Shown one piece after another: positions 27,858 to 37,947 of a stretch of DNA of 37,947 bases (its first letter is position 1; each line of letters opens with the position of its first letter). The stretch is from positions 1 to 37,947 of the forward strand of contig LSSK01000834.1 of assembly GCA_001969505.1 (NCBI GenBank), given 5' to 3'. The notes under the pieces are model-generated. The model saw only the letters and a list, made by a program, of their open reading frames with translations, did no database searches and was not told the origin of the DNA. The translations under genes were made by a program, and so were the position numbers. Source of the DNA: Zancudomyces culisetae (taxonomy: Eukaryota > Kickxellomycota > Harpellomycetes > Harpellales > Legeriomycetaceae).

Positions 27858-29537
27858 ATGTTTAGGAGGAATTTCAGAGATAGAGCAAAGTCAGTAAAAA
27901 TACATCTCAAAGTATCCGGACTCCTGATCATTGGTATGTTAAAAAAAGCTCTAGCATCAAGAGTATTCAAAAATGTAAAGCAATTGATATTTACAGACCA
28001 AACCGCCACTATTATTATTGGACTTTTGTTGTTGTACATATGGCAGACAGTTAAACGAACAGCAGAAAACAGAACCAAGACAACAGTAAACGATACTGTT
28101 GTTGCAAGTGGTCTTTTGTTGCTTGTGGGAGTGATTTATATTAAAAAACTCGTAAATGCAGTCAAGGAAAGGATAAAAGAGAGAGCAGTCGCATACGGGC
28201 TACAAGAATTGCACCCAGAAGAAATAGAAGTTAAAAATGATTTATTTTATGATTTACACGAGCGGGAAGATAGTCTAGCCAAAAAGGCGTATAGAAGCAC
28301 AAAGCATAAAGACTTGACAGTAGTTGGAGGGGAGTTTTACGCAGAGTATGTGACGTACTCTGGCGATATACTAAATGTATCCAAGGGGCATCAAAGGAGA
28401 ACAATGATATATTACAGCGTGCTAGGAGATTCAAATGAAATAGTCAACCAATACCAGAGACTATTTCTGCATTACATGTCAACCAACAAGTTGAAGGAGA
28501 ATATAAACCTATCTATAGGTCATATGGAGAGGCTAACTGAGCAACTAGTAGAAGCTAGAGGTAAAAAGGGTCCAGATGGTAGTATATTGCTACACAGTCT
28601 ACAAGAATACTTAGGCGTTGTTGCTGCACTGGCGCTGCAATTAAGGTTTTTTGATTTAGATACATTCAAAATAAGGGTTATGAAAAGATCAATGATAAAA
28701 CTGGGAGAAGAGAAAAAATTCGAACCCTTAGCTAACTACATTCTACATATCCCCCATCTTTTCGGCTTTACAGGGGATAATTATTTACCAAAGTATCTTG
28801 AAGTAGAGATTAAGAGAAGGAGACAGCTATCAGAAAGGAACGAGCAATACGATATAGTACAGTTTATCCTTGACAATCCCTGTCTATTTGACTTGAACAA
28901 AATTGAAAGTATAGGATACATTCTCTCATTACTCATACATTCGGGTACAACGCTTTTGAAAGTGTACCTAAACAAAGTATTTCTAGATATAGCACTAACC
29001 CCAGGTGTATATGAACACCTATATCAGGAACAATGTCACATAATAGAGGAGCATGGGAAGAAAATTGAGCTTGACATCCTAGATAAAATGGAAATCCTAG
29101 ACAGTACTATCCTAGAAAGTATACGACTAAGCTCGCATCAAGAATGGTTAGTAAGGTATTTAAACAAAGACTTTGTGCTTTCAAATGGAGTAAGCCTACA
29201 TAAAGGAACTTATGTCTCTTTTGATATGCTTGGCCACACCCATAACGAAAAGATCTTTGGCAAGGATCCAGAAAAATTCAACTACAAACGGTTTGTGCGC
29301 TCTGGACCCATGCACCAACCTCTTGGAGATGTTTCTGCCAGAAATCTTCTCTGGGGAGTAGGTCCTAGAATGTGTATGGGTAAAGACTATTCAATAGCCA
29401 TTATGAAGTTGATTCTTTCCATCCACATCAGAAAATATGCTATAAAACCTGCTTTTCTGGGTCACAAGGAAGGAGATACCATTCATACATTCAAAATCGA
29501 CAAAAAACCATCATTTGTCTATTTTATTCCACAATGA
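27858..29537 (+). CDS. Divergent membrane-anchored cytochrome P450
   Basis: A haem-thiolate protein of 559 residues in one exon. Typical P450s are monooxygenases acting on sterols, fatty acids or xenobiotics at the endoplasmic reticulum. The N terminus has two hydrophobic segments at about 50-67 and 82-98, fitting an ER anchor. The K-helix ExxR is E420-S-I-R423, and the later PERF-like element is KFNYKRF. The haem loop is WGVGPRMCMG with ligand C506, so Phe of FxxGxRxCxG is replaced by Trp but Gly, Arg, Cys and Gly are kept. The I-helix, normally AGxDTT, reads HSGTT (361-365), so the acidic residue of the proton-relay pair is absent. The sequence between anchor and I-helix is unlike common fungal families, and I cannot name its family. 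An alternative is a P450 fold with an isomerase or lyase-type reaction. The haem loop and ExxR make the fold assignment solid; the substrate is unknown. Confidence 0.82.
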   Translation: MFRRNFRDRAKSVKIHLKVSGLLIIGMLKKALASRVFKNVKQLIFTDQTATIIIGLLLLYIWQTVKRTAENRTKTTVNDTVVASGLLLLVGVIYIKKLVNAVKERIKERAVAYGLQELHPEEIEVKNDLFYDLHEREDSLAKKAYRSTKHKDLTVVGGEFYAEYVTYSGDILNVSKGHQRRTMIYYSVLGDSNEIVNQYQRLFLHYMSTNKLKENINLSIGHMERLTEQLVEARGKKGPDGSILLHSLQEYLGVVAALALQLRFFDLDTFKIRVMKRSMIKLGEEKKFEPLANYILHIPHLFGFTGDNYLPKYLEVEIKRRRQLSERNEQYDIVQFILDNPCLFDLNKIESIGYILSLLIHSGTTLLKVYLNKVFLDIALTPGVYEHLYQEQCHIIEEHGKKIELDILDKMEILDSTILESIRLSSHQEWLVRYLNKDFVLSNGVSLHKGTYVSFDMLGHTHNEKIFGKDPEKFNYKRFVRSGPMHQPLGDVSARNLLWGVGPRMCMGKDYSIAIMKLILSIHIRKYAIKPAFLGHKEGDTIHTFKIDKKPSFVYFIPQ

Positions 29538-30308
29538 CGAGTCTCGGTTGAGTCGAGAAGATCGTGAAATTGTATGTATTACAAGTATCTTTATTTAGAT
29601 AAAGGTGTTGATGGTGCCCCCAAGTACAGTTTAATTGTTTTAGCTATACTGGTTTATTTTGTCTACTGTTTTGTTTATTGCGCTGCTACCTGGCAAACAC
29701 AATATGTAGTTATTTTGGAAAAATATTTCCTTTACACACTGTTAGTAAATAGATCCGCTACTGGTATGTCAAGTGTAACCCTCAGCGCGTAAACTCGAAC
29801 TTAATGAAAACGTGTTGCTTGCTAGATATTATATTTGACTTGGGGGGAGGGTGGGCTTTTGTGGAGTGGTGGTAGGGTTTTTCTTTGACCAGTTTAAGCG
29901 ATGTGTGATCGAATTAACCATTTAAACATAGCACCATTTTTGCTCATACCCTCCCCCAAAATTCATAATTTTTTAACCACTACTTGGTTTACCGAACCAA
30001 AGCTTAAGCCACAGCTGACGATCCGAAAGCATGCAAGCACACAAGCACACAAACTCACTCGGCTCTTTTCTATTTAATGCCCCCCACCATATGAACTATT
30101 ACCAGATGCTGATGTTTACATTGGGCAGAGTGATAAATGAAACTAACGAATGTTTTATGTTGGATTAGACTTTTCGTAAAAACTCACAGGAACATTGAAA
30201 TATATGTATTATATGTATTTCCAAAAGTATAGATAAAGAAATGAACCAATGGTTAAAATTGTGATAAATATGGGGGAAAAGGAAAGATAACTAGCAGCCT
30301 ATATATTA
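29538..30308. other. Convergent region between P450 and 14-3-3 genes
   Basis: About 770 bases. A hydrophobic 72-codon ORF (29574-29792) begins just after the P450 stop and is probably chance. A G-rich stretch of 36 bases at 29842-29877 could form a quadruplex on the plus strand. No other feature is seen. Confidence 0.5.
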
Positions 30309-31458
30309 TTAATTGTTGGCTCCAGTATGCACCTCGGAGGAGAGACCCTCTTCTTCATTAGGCTTAGCTCCCTCCTCGGTATCTTGCATATCAGAGGTCC
30401 AAAGCGTTAGATTATCTCTAAGAAGCTGCATAATAAGAGTAGAGTCCTTATATGTATCTTCAGATAAGTTTTCGAGTTCGGCGATAGCATCATCAAAGGC
30501 TTTCTTGGCAAGGTGACAAGCACTGTCCGGTGCATTCATAATCTCGTAGTAGAAAACAGAAAAATTCAAAGCCAATCCCAACCGGATAGGATTTGTGGGC
30601 TTAAGCTCGTTAAAAGCTACTTCGGAGGCCTTTTTGTAAGCTTCCAAAGACTTGTTTGATGAGGCATCACGCTCATTGCCAGATTGAAATTCAGCAAGAT
30701 AGCGATAATAATCACCTTGCCTATATTATTCATAATTTTTTAAAAATCGACTTTTTCAACACTGGTATCAAGAAACTCTAAAACAAAAACAAAACTAATG
30801 GAAAAAAAACAACTGAGAGTGTGACTTACATCTTAAGATAGAATACTTGTGAATCTGCATCCGAGGCCCTTGGGATAAGATAGCTACCGAGGATATTCAA
30901 AACGTCATCGCAAATTTCTTTTAGCTCTTTTTCAATCCTACCACGGTAAACCACAGATAGCTCCCGCCTCTTAGGATTTTCACCTTCTTTTTGCTCAATA
31001 GAGGACACGATGCGCCATGAGGCTCTGCGAGCACCGATAACATTTTTATATGCAACGGACAGCAGATTTCGCTCTTCGATTGTCAGTTCTTTATCTTCCA
31101 TGGTGACTTTTTTCATGTTTTCAACCATCTCTACAATGTATTAAGTATCTGGTATTAGTATCTGAAAGCTAAAGTAGACTGCATGTTCCTTTTACTCTCT
31201 TTTCTTTTCCTTTCTCTTCCTTTATTTTATTTTACTATTGGTTCACATTTCCCTTTGATAGTCTTAATAATGACCATGGAGCAATAATAAAGTGTCATAA
31301 TCTCAGCTTTCACAAACTGTCTTTAATATACAAGTTTCTGTCCCTTGCAATTGCATAAATACTAAATCCTAAAAAATAAAAGTCAGTATATACCCACCTT
31401 CATAACGCTCAGCCTGCTCCGAGAGCTTGGCCAAGTAGACGTGATCTTCTCGCTCCAT
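30309..31458 (-). CDS. 14-3-3 protein (3 exons)
   Basis: 14-3-3 proteins are cytosolic dimers that bind phosphoserine/phosphothreonine motifs and regulate kinases, transcription factors and trafficking; the yeast members are Bmh1 and Bmh2. On the minus strand the exons are 31458-31398, 31130-30830 and 30720-30309. Phases agree and the product is 257 residues, the normal length. The first exon encodes [20 protein letters not shown] and joins to EMVENMKKV. The signature [20 protein letters not shown] is intact, holding Lys and Arg of the phosphate pocket. YYRYLAEF follows in exon 3 ([13 protein letters not shown]). The second signature region [21 protein letters not shown] is also intact. The tail is acidic and variable. 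The unspliced frame would start falsely at MVENM; the short first exon supplies the true start. Intron sizes are 267 and 109 bases. It lies convergent with the P450 gene. Confidence 0.96.
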
Positions 31459-33943
31459 CTTTCTTGAATTATTGCTATATTCACTATTTCTAGACTAAAA
31501 TTGTTTTCTTTTTAAAAAAACGTATTTAAATAAACGGCTTTTGGTACAAAAGTTGACCCCCTTTATTTTCTAAACTAATGCAACTAATGTAGTTTGTAAC
31601 TAAAATTGCCATGTTTTGATTTCCGTCTTTATTTGTTTTCTACTTCGGCCTTCCTATGTTTATTTTTTGCTTCTTATTTTTATTTTAATTTACCCAGTTT
31701 TGAACCACATTTGAATGCAATGCAGCCCACATTTGCCGTATATTTGCTAATTTAGCCTTTGTGAAAAAAAACGTAAAAACCAAGAAATCTGTAGATCATG
31801 TTATTGGCTAAAAAAGCTCGAGTCTATTGACTAACCACATCATCAAAATTTTGAACGCCTTTGTTCATTTTCGTGGATTTGAATTTAGTTTTTCACCAAA
31901 TTTAGTCTTTTCATTTGCGCTTTTTCTATTTTGGCTTTGCATTATCAAAACGATATTTACCTTAGTAAACACCTATGACAACAATTTAGTTTTATTAAGC
32001 AATAGCAAAAGCACACCGAAGTTGGTTTATATAGGCTAGCCATTCCTAATACTTTTTTTTCCCAAGCACAGCGTGCTAGTGCGGTACCACTAATTTTTGG
32101 TAGCGCGATGGTGTTATCTTCTTGATACCACCAGATTCAAACCAAACCACTTATCAGTTTATTTAGCTTGGTTTTTCAAGTATTAATTTTGCTTAACACA
32201 CATCTATTATCTACTGGTAGCCATTATGGTATATACTGGACACCAACTGATAATGTTTACCGTAGTTATACTTTGGCTATTAGTGCTGTTTTTTTATCCA
32301 AGCTAAAAATAATATAATAGCCGAGAAAATGAAGAATTAAAGGCGCAGGTCTGTCTTTTGTACTGCGCTTTGAAAGAACGTATTGCCATTTTGCTCGTCA
32401 AATAACGCCATTCATACCTGACCACTTTATCATTTCAGCACATTGTAAGCAAAAAACAAACGTAATAGTATTGGGGAAAAGTGAATACAAACTGTTCTTC
32501 CGATGATATACAAAACATCTGAAAGTTGGGAAAATATCAGAGAGATGTGGAGGGTGAGTATCCCCATTGCTCATATTACGGGCTGTATATCTATTGGTAG
32601 GTTAGCTCTATTGTTACTCCAAATATATAATCGTATTCAGATATTTACGTTCATGTAGTTGCTTACGATCAGAGTTACAAGTATGTTTTACTGGGAATCC
32701 GGTTGATTGTTTGATTAAATTAGACCTTTTAACTGAACTAGCCAAAAATCTCTTAAAAAAAGAGTATGATGAAAGTAAACAAAAGTCTGTGTATCAATAT
32801 TTTCTAAAATGATAAGGTTCTCTAGCACGCTCACTCTTTCGTTAGACTTACATTCAGACGAGAAGACAGGAGAAAAGGAAAAAGGTAAGAACAAGTGACT
32901 ATAGGAAAACGGCAAACACACCAAGTTGTATGATACTAGTAATGTCACCTAAACTTGTTCAAAATACACATACATGACTCAGCGCTTGCTCCAGCTCTAC
33001 TGTTAGATTTTGCTGCAAAGCGCTGTAAAAGCTTGGCAATAAACCGTATAATCTCACCCCTTCACCTCTCTTGTCCACCCCCCTCCCTCACACAGGCTGG
33101 ACTGTGATAGTTTCTACGAGGATACATCACATTGTGTTTGGGTTTTTTCTTATGGTAAGCTGGTACACTGGTGGGTAGGCTTTTACATGCGTTTTTTTAT
33201 CAAAAGAAACTTATCTTTTACATAAAAATCCTTAAACCAGCGTCCTGATGGTTGGAGTTCCTAAAGGGACGGAGGGGGATTTGGTTAGGTAGATATTATG
33301 TAGAACTATTTTTTGTAGTTTTATGTGGTGTTTATCTAGTAAACCCAGTCAAAAAAAATTTACATAAACATGCCTTGCGGGCTGAGCTTTTTTTTTCCCT
33401 AGGATATTCACAACTTAATAGCCTTTTCCCCCACGAAATTGGTACGAAAAAAAAAGAATCTGAACCACAGAAAAAAAACTTTTTCCTAGCCATATATTTG
33501 TAACTAGCAAAGAAGAAATCGAACACAAAGCAGGCCAATGTTTTTTGAGCAATTTTGCTCAAAAGAGAAAAAGAAACGACGATTTGACATAAAACAAAAA
33601 GAAATAAATAGACCAAAAGGCTTACCTGGTGTTATGTGAATATAGGTGGTATATATTCGTACCAGAGATCCGAGTATTTTGTGTTTGTATATGAATTTTT
33701 CTAAAAAGGGGATAAGGCTTTGAAAACAGCTTTATATCACAATAAATACGTCAAAAGAAAAGGTAGGAAAAAAAGCTAAAGTAGCAGAACGTAATATTGG
33801 CACGGATACCATTGTCTTTTGCTTGCCTACTGGAATTGACATTTTCGGTGTAAGGATCTGCCAAAACGTGTACTTCAGCCAGTGAAAATTGAGAGTGAGG
33901 TAACTAAGCGTATCCTAAAGGAGATACCTATAGGGGCAAAGAA
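31459..33943. other. Divergent intergenic region between 14-3-3 and CDC7
   Basis: About 2.5 kb of AT-rich sequence that should contain both promoters. Short ORFs at 31827-32039, 32503-32658 and 33252-33503 carry no recognisable domains and are not called. A C-rich run lies at 33075-33089. No tRNA, snRNA or repeat family was recognised. Confidence 0.55.
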
Positions 33944-35074
33944 ATGACGAGTGCAGACACCCAGGACGCCGAAAGGCTTGGTACGGGAGGGTTTTTAACG
34001 GGGATGGACAGATGTTTAGAGAAAACATGGAAAGTGAACGATTCCTGTGCCGATGAAGAAGACAGAACTAGGTTTTATTCTAAAAGGACAGAGGTTATCA
34101 AGATTGCAAACCTGAATGAGCAGCACCCTAAGTGGCAATACAAGGATCTGAATGAGAAACATTCCCTCAAGAAAGGGATTTCTACCTTCGGGATGAGTCC
34201 CCCCAACACTTATTTTGAGGGTAAAATAGCAAGAGAATTGTATTTTCCAGATCTGAAGAATCGCCAATGCGTAGGTAAGTCAAAGGAATGCGTCTATTGT
34301 ATAGTTGTTTTTTTGGAAGGGGGATGAGAGTCGTAGCTCGATTTATTTATGTGTTGAATACTAATGTGTGCTCTATGGAAATTAGAAATGAATCAGTCGA
34401 TGACACTATATCCAAAAAATGACACAATCGTACGACATAATTTGGATGAGAATTTTACACCGGGATTGGTAAAACAACAGGGATGTGATAATACCACTTT
34501 TACAAATGTAAATAGTCAGCTAGTAGAGGAAAACACATTGACTGAGAATAAATGCCTAAAATACGCGTATGGGAGTGGTGTGTACAGTCAGATACCCATT
34601 CGCCATTTAATAAATGATGGATACGTGGCGACACAAAATAACGAAGCTAAATACACAAACTCAGGAAATATACAGAACTGTGATAAATATAAAGAGATAA
34701 ATGGGAAATATGAGAATGTAGGTCAAATCTATAGAAGGAGCCTCTACGAAGGAGAGGATGAAAAGGGATATGGCAAAGAAAAAGATAATGCTGTGGGTCA
34801 AAACATAATAAGTGGTGGTGGTTATGATAGTATTAAAAATAATGATAAGGGTGGAGATTACGCACAGGATGTGGATAACCAAGGTAATACATGTGACGAA
34901 GATGCCCTAGATAACGAGTGCGAGGAGGATGAGGAGGATGAGGTGGATGAGGAGGATGAGGAAGAAGATGACGGGGAGGAAGTGGGGGAAGATGATGGCA
35001 ATAATAATAATGAAGGGGATGGAGATGATGACGATAATGAGGATGAGGATGAGGATAACGAGGACGGTGACGAG

Positions 35075-35105
<31 letters not shown>

Positions 35106-36475
35106 GGGAAGAGGAGGAGGAGGAGGAAGATGGTGATACTTCTGATGAAGAAAATGAAACGACGGCAGTTGGGAAAAAGCGTAAACTAGAGATGTCATAT
35201 CCTAACAGAACCAAAAGGAATAAATTGAATTTCACAGGCAGAAGTACCCTGGGCATACAGGAATTTGAGGAGTTGGAAAATACTGGTTGTGACGATTTAC
35301 TAGAGGATGAGTGGGTGCAGCGGCAGCTTGATAAAGCCAACACTGAAATAGGTGACGATGAAAAGCAGGAAATCAATGAGTTGATATCGTTTTTTCCGGA
35401 GATTAAGGAAAACTATTATCTACTTGGTAAAATAGGCGAGGGAACGTTCAGCACTGTGTATAAAGCAATAGATCTGAATCATTATGCATATAACAACGAA
35501 CAGTGGAAGCCAATACTGTATAGCAAGTCAACAGGGTTGAAACAAAGAGAAGCCAGAATAGTGGCTATCAAGAAAATATATGTTACCAGCTCTCCAAAAA
35601 GAATTGCAAATGAAATTTCTATTTTGAAGGATTTAAGCAACTGCGACAAGGTGGTACCTATAATTACTGCACTGCGCAAGCAAGATCAAGTGGTGATAGT
35701 ACTGCCCTACATAAAAAATGACGACTTCCGGAGCTACTACCTGGATATGAACCTTGAGGATATAAAGTATTATTTCAAATCTCTCTTTTGTGCCTTAGCA
35801 TATACACACGAGCATGGGATAATTCATCGAGATGTCAAACCTTCCAATTTTCTTTATAGCGTAAAAAAGAGGCACGGGGTTCTGGTGGATTTCGGATTGG
35901 CTGAGAGGGAGCACGACCAAACTGCCACAAGAGCAGCTTATAACAGACCTCCTCCCAACTTAAACCCTGCCACTGCTGCCAGAATATACAGGAGTTTCGA
36001 CGAAAATGGAAATCCTGGCATTCCTCGTAAAGACGGTAGAACAAGCATTCGTGCAAACCGCGCAGGAACACGTGGATTTAGGGCACCTGAAGTTCTGTTT
36101 AAGGTCACAAACCAGACTGTAGCTATTGACATTTGGTCTGCAGGTGTGATTCTGCTATGTCTTTTGACAAAGAGGTTTCCCTTCTTTCAAAGCACGGATG
36201 ACACTGAAGCTTTACTTGAAATTAGTGTTTTATTTGGCAAAATTCAGATGGAAAGGTTGGCTTCTGAACTAAATAGAACCTTTTTAACCAATGTTCCCAC
36301 AGTTAAGGACAAGGGTATTAGATTTGAAGCTCTTGTTAAAGCGTATAGCCAAGATGCCTGGACTGAGCTTGATACTACTTCGATTTTTGATTTACTGAAA
36401 AAATGTTTAACTTTAAACCCCACCAGAAGGATTTCTGCTGCCGATGCTCTACTCCATCCCTTCTTGGCATCTTAG
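33944..36475 (+). CDS. CDC7: Cdc7-type kinase (DDK catalytic subunit), 2 exons
   Basis: Cdc7 with its activator Dbf4 phosphorylates Mcm2-7 to fire replication origins. Exons are 33944-34274 and 34386-36475. The 111-base intron has a GTAAGT donor and TACTAAT branch point. The product is 806 residues. The kinase domain occupies about 452-805: glycine loop GEGTFSTVYK (461-470), K506 in VAIKKIYVTSSPKRIANEI, helix-C E520. Further motifs are HRDVKPSNFLYS (H591-D593), DFGLAERE (D612) and GTRGFRAPE (to E679). The activation segment of nearly 70 residues is long, as expected for Cdc7 kinase inserts. SPKRIANEISIL and the C-terminal NPTRRISAADALLHPF are also Cdc7-like. The N-terminal 450 residues are unusual. 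They hold a Tyr/Asn/Gly-rich region and an acidic tract at about 288-366, followed by the basic GKKRKLE and NRTKRNKLN that look like nuclear localisation signals. Cdc7 orthologues are usually about 500-600 residues, so the N terminus is extended. Confidence 0.9.
34915..35150. repeat. GAG/GAT-rich repeat encoding the acidic tract of CDC7
   Basis: Imperfect trinucleotide repeats of GAG, GAT, GAA and GGG encode about 75 mostly Glu/Asp residues upstream of the kinase domain. Confidence 0.85.
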
Positions 36476-36909
36476 TGTATTGGTTGGTTATCTTACACCT
36501 TTTTCATTTTTTCATTTTCCCTCTTTTTTTTCTATTCATGCTGTATTTATAAGTTGTACTGATCCAACACAATACACTTTGCCCTTTACCACGACTATAT
36601 TTCTGAAATTTATTTTTTCAGTATCATTACGTTTCTCTTTATCGGATTTTGCATACCAAATAATAAAAGAACACGATTAATCGACTATAAATAGCATACC
36701 ACACTTTTAGGGTTAATACTACACTCGAGCATCAATTTACAAGTTTAAAATACGTGTGGGTAACTAAGTGTTATTGTGGAAATTTCAGTTTATTTTTTTT
36801 AATTAATGATTAAAGCACTTATAAGCGTAATATATATATATATATATATATATACTAGAGCCGGGCTAAAGCGAATTGACTGCATTTAGGGCGAAATATG
36901 ATAAAATAT
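36476..36909. other. Convergent 3' region between CDC7 and the secreted-protein gene
   Basis: About 430 bases of AT-rich sequence with an AATAAA near 36660 and a (TA)12 tract at 36831-36854. No gene is seen. Confidence 0.6.
36831..36854. repeat. (TA)12 dinucleotide repeat
   Basis: Twelve uninterrupted TA units in the 3' intergenic region between CDC7 and the secreted-protein gene. Confidence 0.9.
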
Positions 36910-37386
36910 TCACGCTTTGATTGGAATTGCTTCCAATACCATTGATCCGGCCTCATTTGTGAGAATGGCTTGGTATGCCTTGTACTTGTTCATCATTTTA
37001 TGCATCTCATCCATCTCTGAATACCAATCAAGTTTGGCAACAGGTCTTTTCTGTGTATACTGAACTGTGCAAGAGTAGACCCATTTGGAATTTGTGTTTG
37101 GATTTGTATATATTTCAAATTTAGGATGAACCTGTGTGTTTACGAACTCGGAAGATGGGAGAAAAATGAATTTCCATACCGATTTAGCATCCTCTGGTAT
37201 TGGTTTGAAGTTTGCAGCTTGATAACTCACTCTAAATTTGCAATCATACCCTTTTGCACACCGTTGAGAGGTACATTCTGCCCATCCATTGCCGTTATCC
37301 TCGCAGATGATTTCGGCCTCAACAAATAAGAGAGCCAGGATAAATGTGGTAGTAATACCAATGCTATTCTTCGAAAGTATTTTCAT
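36910..37386 (-). CDS. Small secreted cysteine-containing protein
   Basis: I do not recognise the family. The 158-residue product starts MKILSKNSIGITTTFILALL. That is a classical signal peptide with a basic start and hydrophobic core, probably cleaved near residue 24 after VEA. The mature part has five cysteines: C28, C38, C43 and C49 cluster in the first third, and C106 lies in WVYSCTVQYTQK. Two disulfides with one free cysteine, or an intermolecular bond, is possible. There is no transmembrane segment, GPI signal or enzyme motif. The body alternates short beta-like stretches (WKFIFLP, KFEIYTN, WVYSCTVQY), suggesting a small beta fold. It is intronless, and it is convergent with CDC7. A role at the cell surface, or as an effector if the organism is host-associated, is speculation. 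Confidence 0.65.
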   Translation of the reverse strand: MKILSKNSIGITTTFILALLFVEAEIICEDNGNGWAECTSQRCAKGYDCKFRVSYQAANFKPIPEDAKSVWKFIFLPSSEFVNTQVHPKFEIYTNPNTNSKWVYSCTVQYTQKRPVAKLDWYSEMDEMHKMMNKYKAYQAILTNEAGSMVLEAIPIKA

Positions 37387-37947
37387 CTGTATACTTTTTT
37401 TTTTATTTACTTGAAATATAGACAGCTGTAATGTTTAGAAATGCAATTCAGTTAAATTTCACTCCTGAGCTGATAACACTATGGTTTTTACTGAGTTATG
37501 CAAAAGTCTTTTCGAAAATGCCACCTGAATCGCTCTTAGTTTAAGAACTACAAACGGCCAGATACTTTATATATATATGTACACAAAGTGCTTGAAAACC
37601 TAGACCCTATAGAACAAATGATCGCTGAAACAGATCTGTCATTAAAAACTCTATAGTGTGAGGATTCAAGTACGAAACAAAAATAAGATACGTCTTTGCA
37701 GAGTAAAAGATAGGTATGGTAGCACTTTTTTAGATTTCTATGGGCTAATTTCAAAATCTTGCTTTTTATTGCACCTTCATTGTGCTACTTTGGCTTTACT
37801 ACCTGTATTTACTTGGATAGTTGTATATAAAAGCCTGTTATTACCGCCACAAGAAACCTCTACCTATACCAAAAGACAATAAATTTAATAAATTTTCCTA
37901 CCCTTGACACCACTAACAACATCCCCTTTCACCGCCTTTACCCCCCC
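37387..37947. other. Right-edge intergenic region
   Basis: About 560 bases. It holds the promoter side of the secreted-protein gene (a TATATATAAAG on the minus strand near 37566-37577) and, at the right end, a TATA-like element and C/T-rich leader of a possible plus-strand gene outside the window. Confidence 0.5.
37824..37833 (+). promoter_or_regulatory. TATA-like element for a gene beyond the right edge
   Basis: TATATAAAAG is followed by about 110 bases of CT/CA-rich leader-like sequence without an ATG running to the window end. This layout resembles a fungal TATA promoter and untranslated leader. No coding sequence is inside the window to confirm it. Confidence 0.3.

Noticed and set aside
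29574-29792. 72-codon hydrophobic ORF after the P450 stop
   Set aside because: It lies in the P450 3' untranslated region, with no motif or obvious promoter.
31100-31128. Start of the 14-3-3 protein at MVENM
   Set aside because: A short upstream exon (31458-31398) adds the conserved [20 protein letters not shown] and joins in phase.
32503-32658. 51-codon ORF containing a donor-like GTGAGT
   Set aside because: Too short, and no continuing exon with protein features could be found.
34833-35376. Minus-strand Ser/Pro/His-rich ORFs opposite the CDC7 acidic tract
   Set aside because: They are complements of GAG/GAT repeats and have no independent protein features.
1-37947. Biosynthetic cluster or novel defence/mobile system
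   Set aside because: Genes are unrelated housekeeping units on alternating strands. The single P450 has no neighbouring synthase, transporter or regulator, and no transposase, reverse transcriptase or terminal repeats were seen.

Overview
The window is nuclear DNA of a eukaryote, almost certainly a fungus. It is AT-rich. Most genes are unbroken long ORFs, and a minority carry short introns of about 50 to 270 bases with GTAAGT-like donors, CTAAC/CTAAT branch points and TAG/CAG acceptors. The gene set is eukaryotic and fungal in flavour: ATG7, EXO70, a steryl-glucosidase-type GH5 enzyme, a Polo kinase, a 14-3-3 protein and a CDC7 kinase. No bacterial operons, rRNA, CRISPR arrays or intact transposons are visible. 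A CARP-like FYVE/RING ligase and an apparent ICE2 (NARG2) homologue mildly suggest a lineage outside the best-studied yeasts. The exact taxon cannot be fixed from the sequence alone.

Layout. 1-980: leader region with a CTTTTA microsatellite and perhaps the tail of another gene. 981-3897 (+): ATG7 in seven exons. 3990-5540 (-): RNF34/RFFL-like FYVE-RING ubiquitin ligase, convergent with ATG7. 7176-9324 (+): EXO70 in four exons. 9676-14289 (-): very long GH5 glucosidase. 14290-19094: a largely gene-free stretch with one possible small membrane protein. 19095-22604 (+): Polo-like kinase. 22650-25298 (-): probable ICE2/NARG2 homologue. About 25398-26282 (-): unrecognised charged, probably nuclear, protein. 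27858-29537 (+): divergent membrane-anchored cytochrome P450. 30309-31458 (-): 14-3-3 protein in three exons. 33944-36475 (+): CDC7 kinase in two exons. 36910-37386 (-): small secreted cysteine-containing protein. 37387-37947: what looks like the promoter of a gene beyond the right edge.

The genes are independent transcription units, mostly alternating in strand, and there is no cluster logic. Functionally they cover autophagy (ATG7), exocytosis (EXO70), ubiquitin signalling (FYVE-RING), sterol-glycoside turnover (GH5), cell-cycle kinases (Polo, CDC7), phosphoserine signalling (14-3-3) and possibly snRNA transcription (ICE2-like). A striking common property is expansion by low-complexity sequence: the Polo kinase, GH5, CDC7, ICE2-like and RING proteins all carry long acidic, Gln, Asn or Ser/Gly tracts encoded by short tandem repeats, and several are far longer than their families normally are.

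The most interesting points are a Polo kinase whose polo boxes appear to lack the phosphopeptide-binding residues, the ICE2-like protein, and a P450 lacking the I-helix acid residue. I found no convincing evidence of an entirely new multi-gene system.
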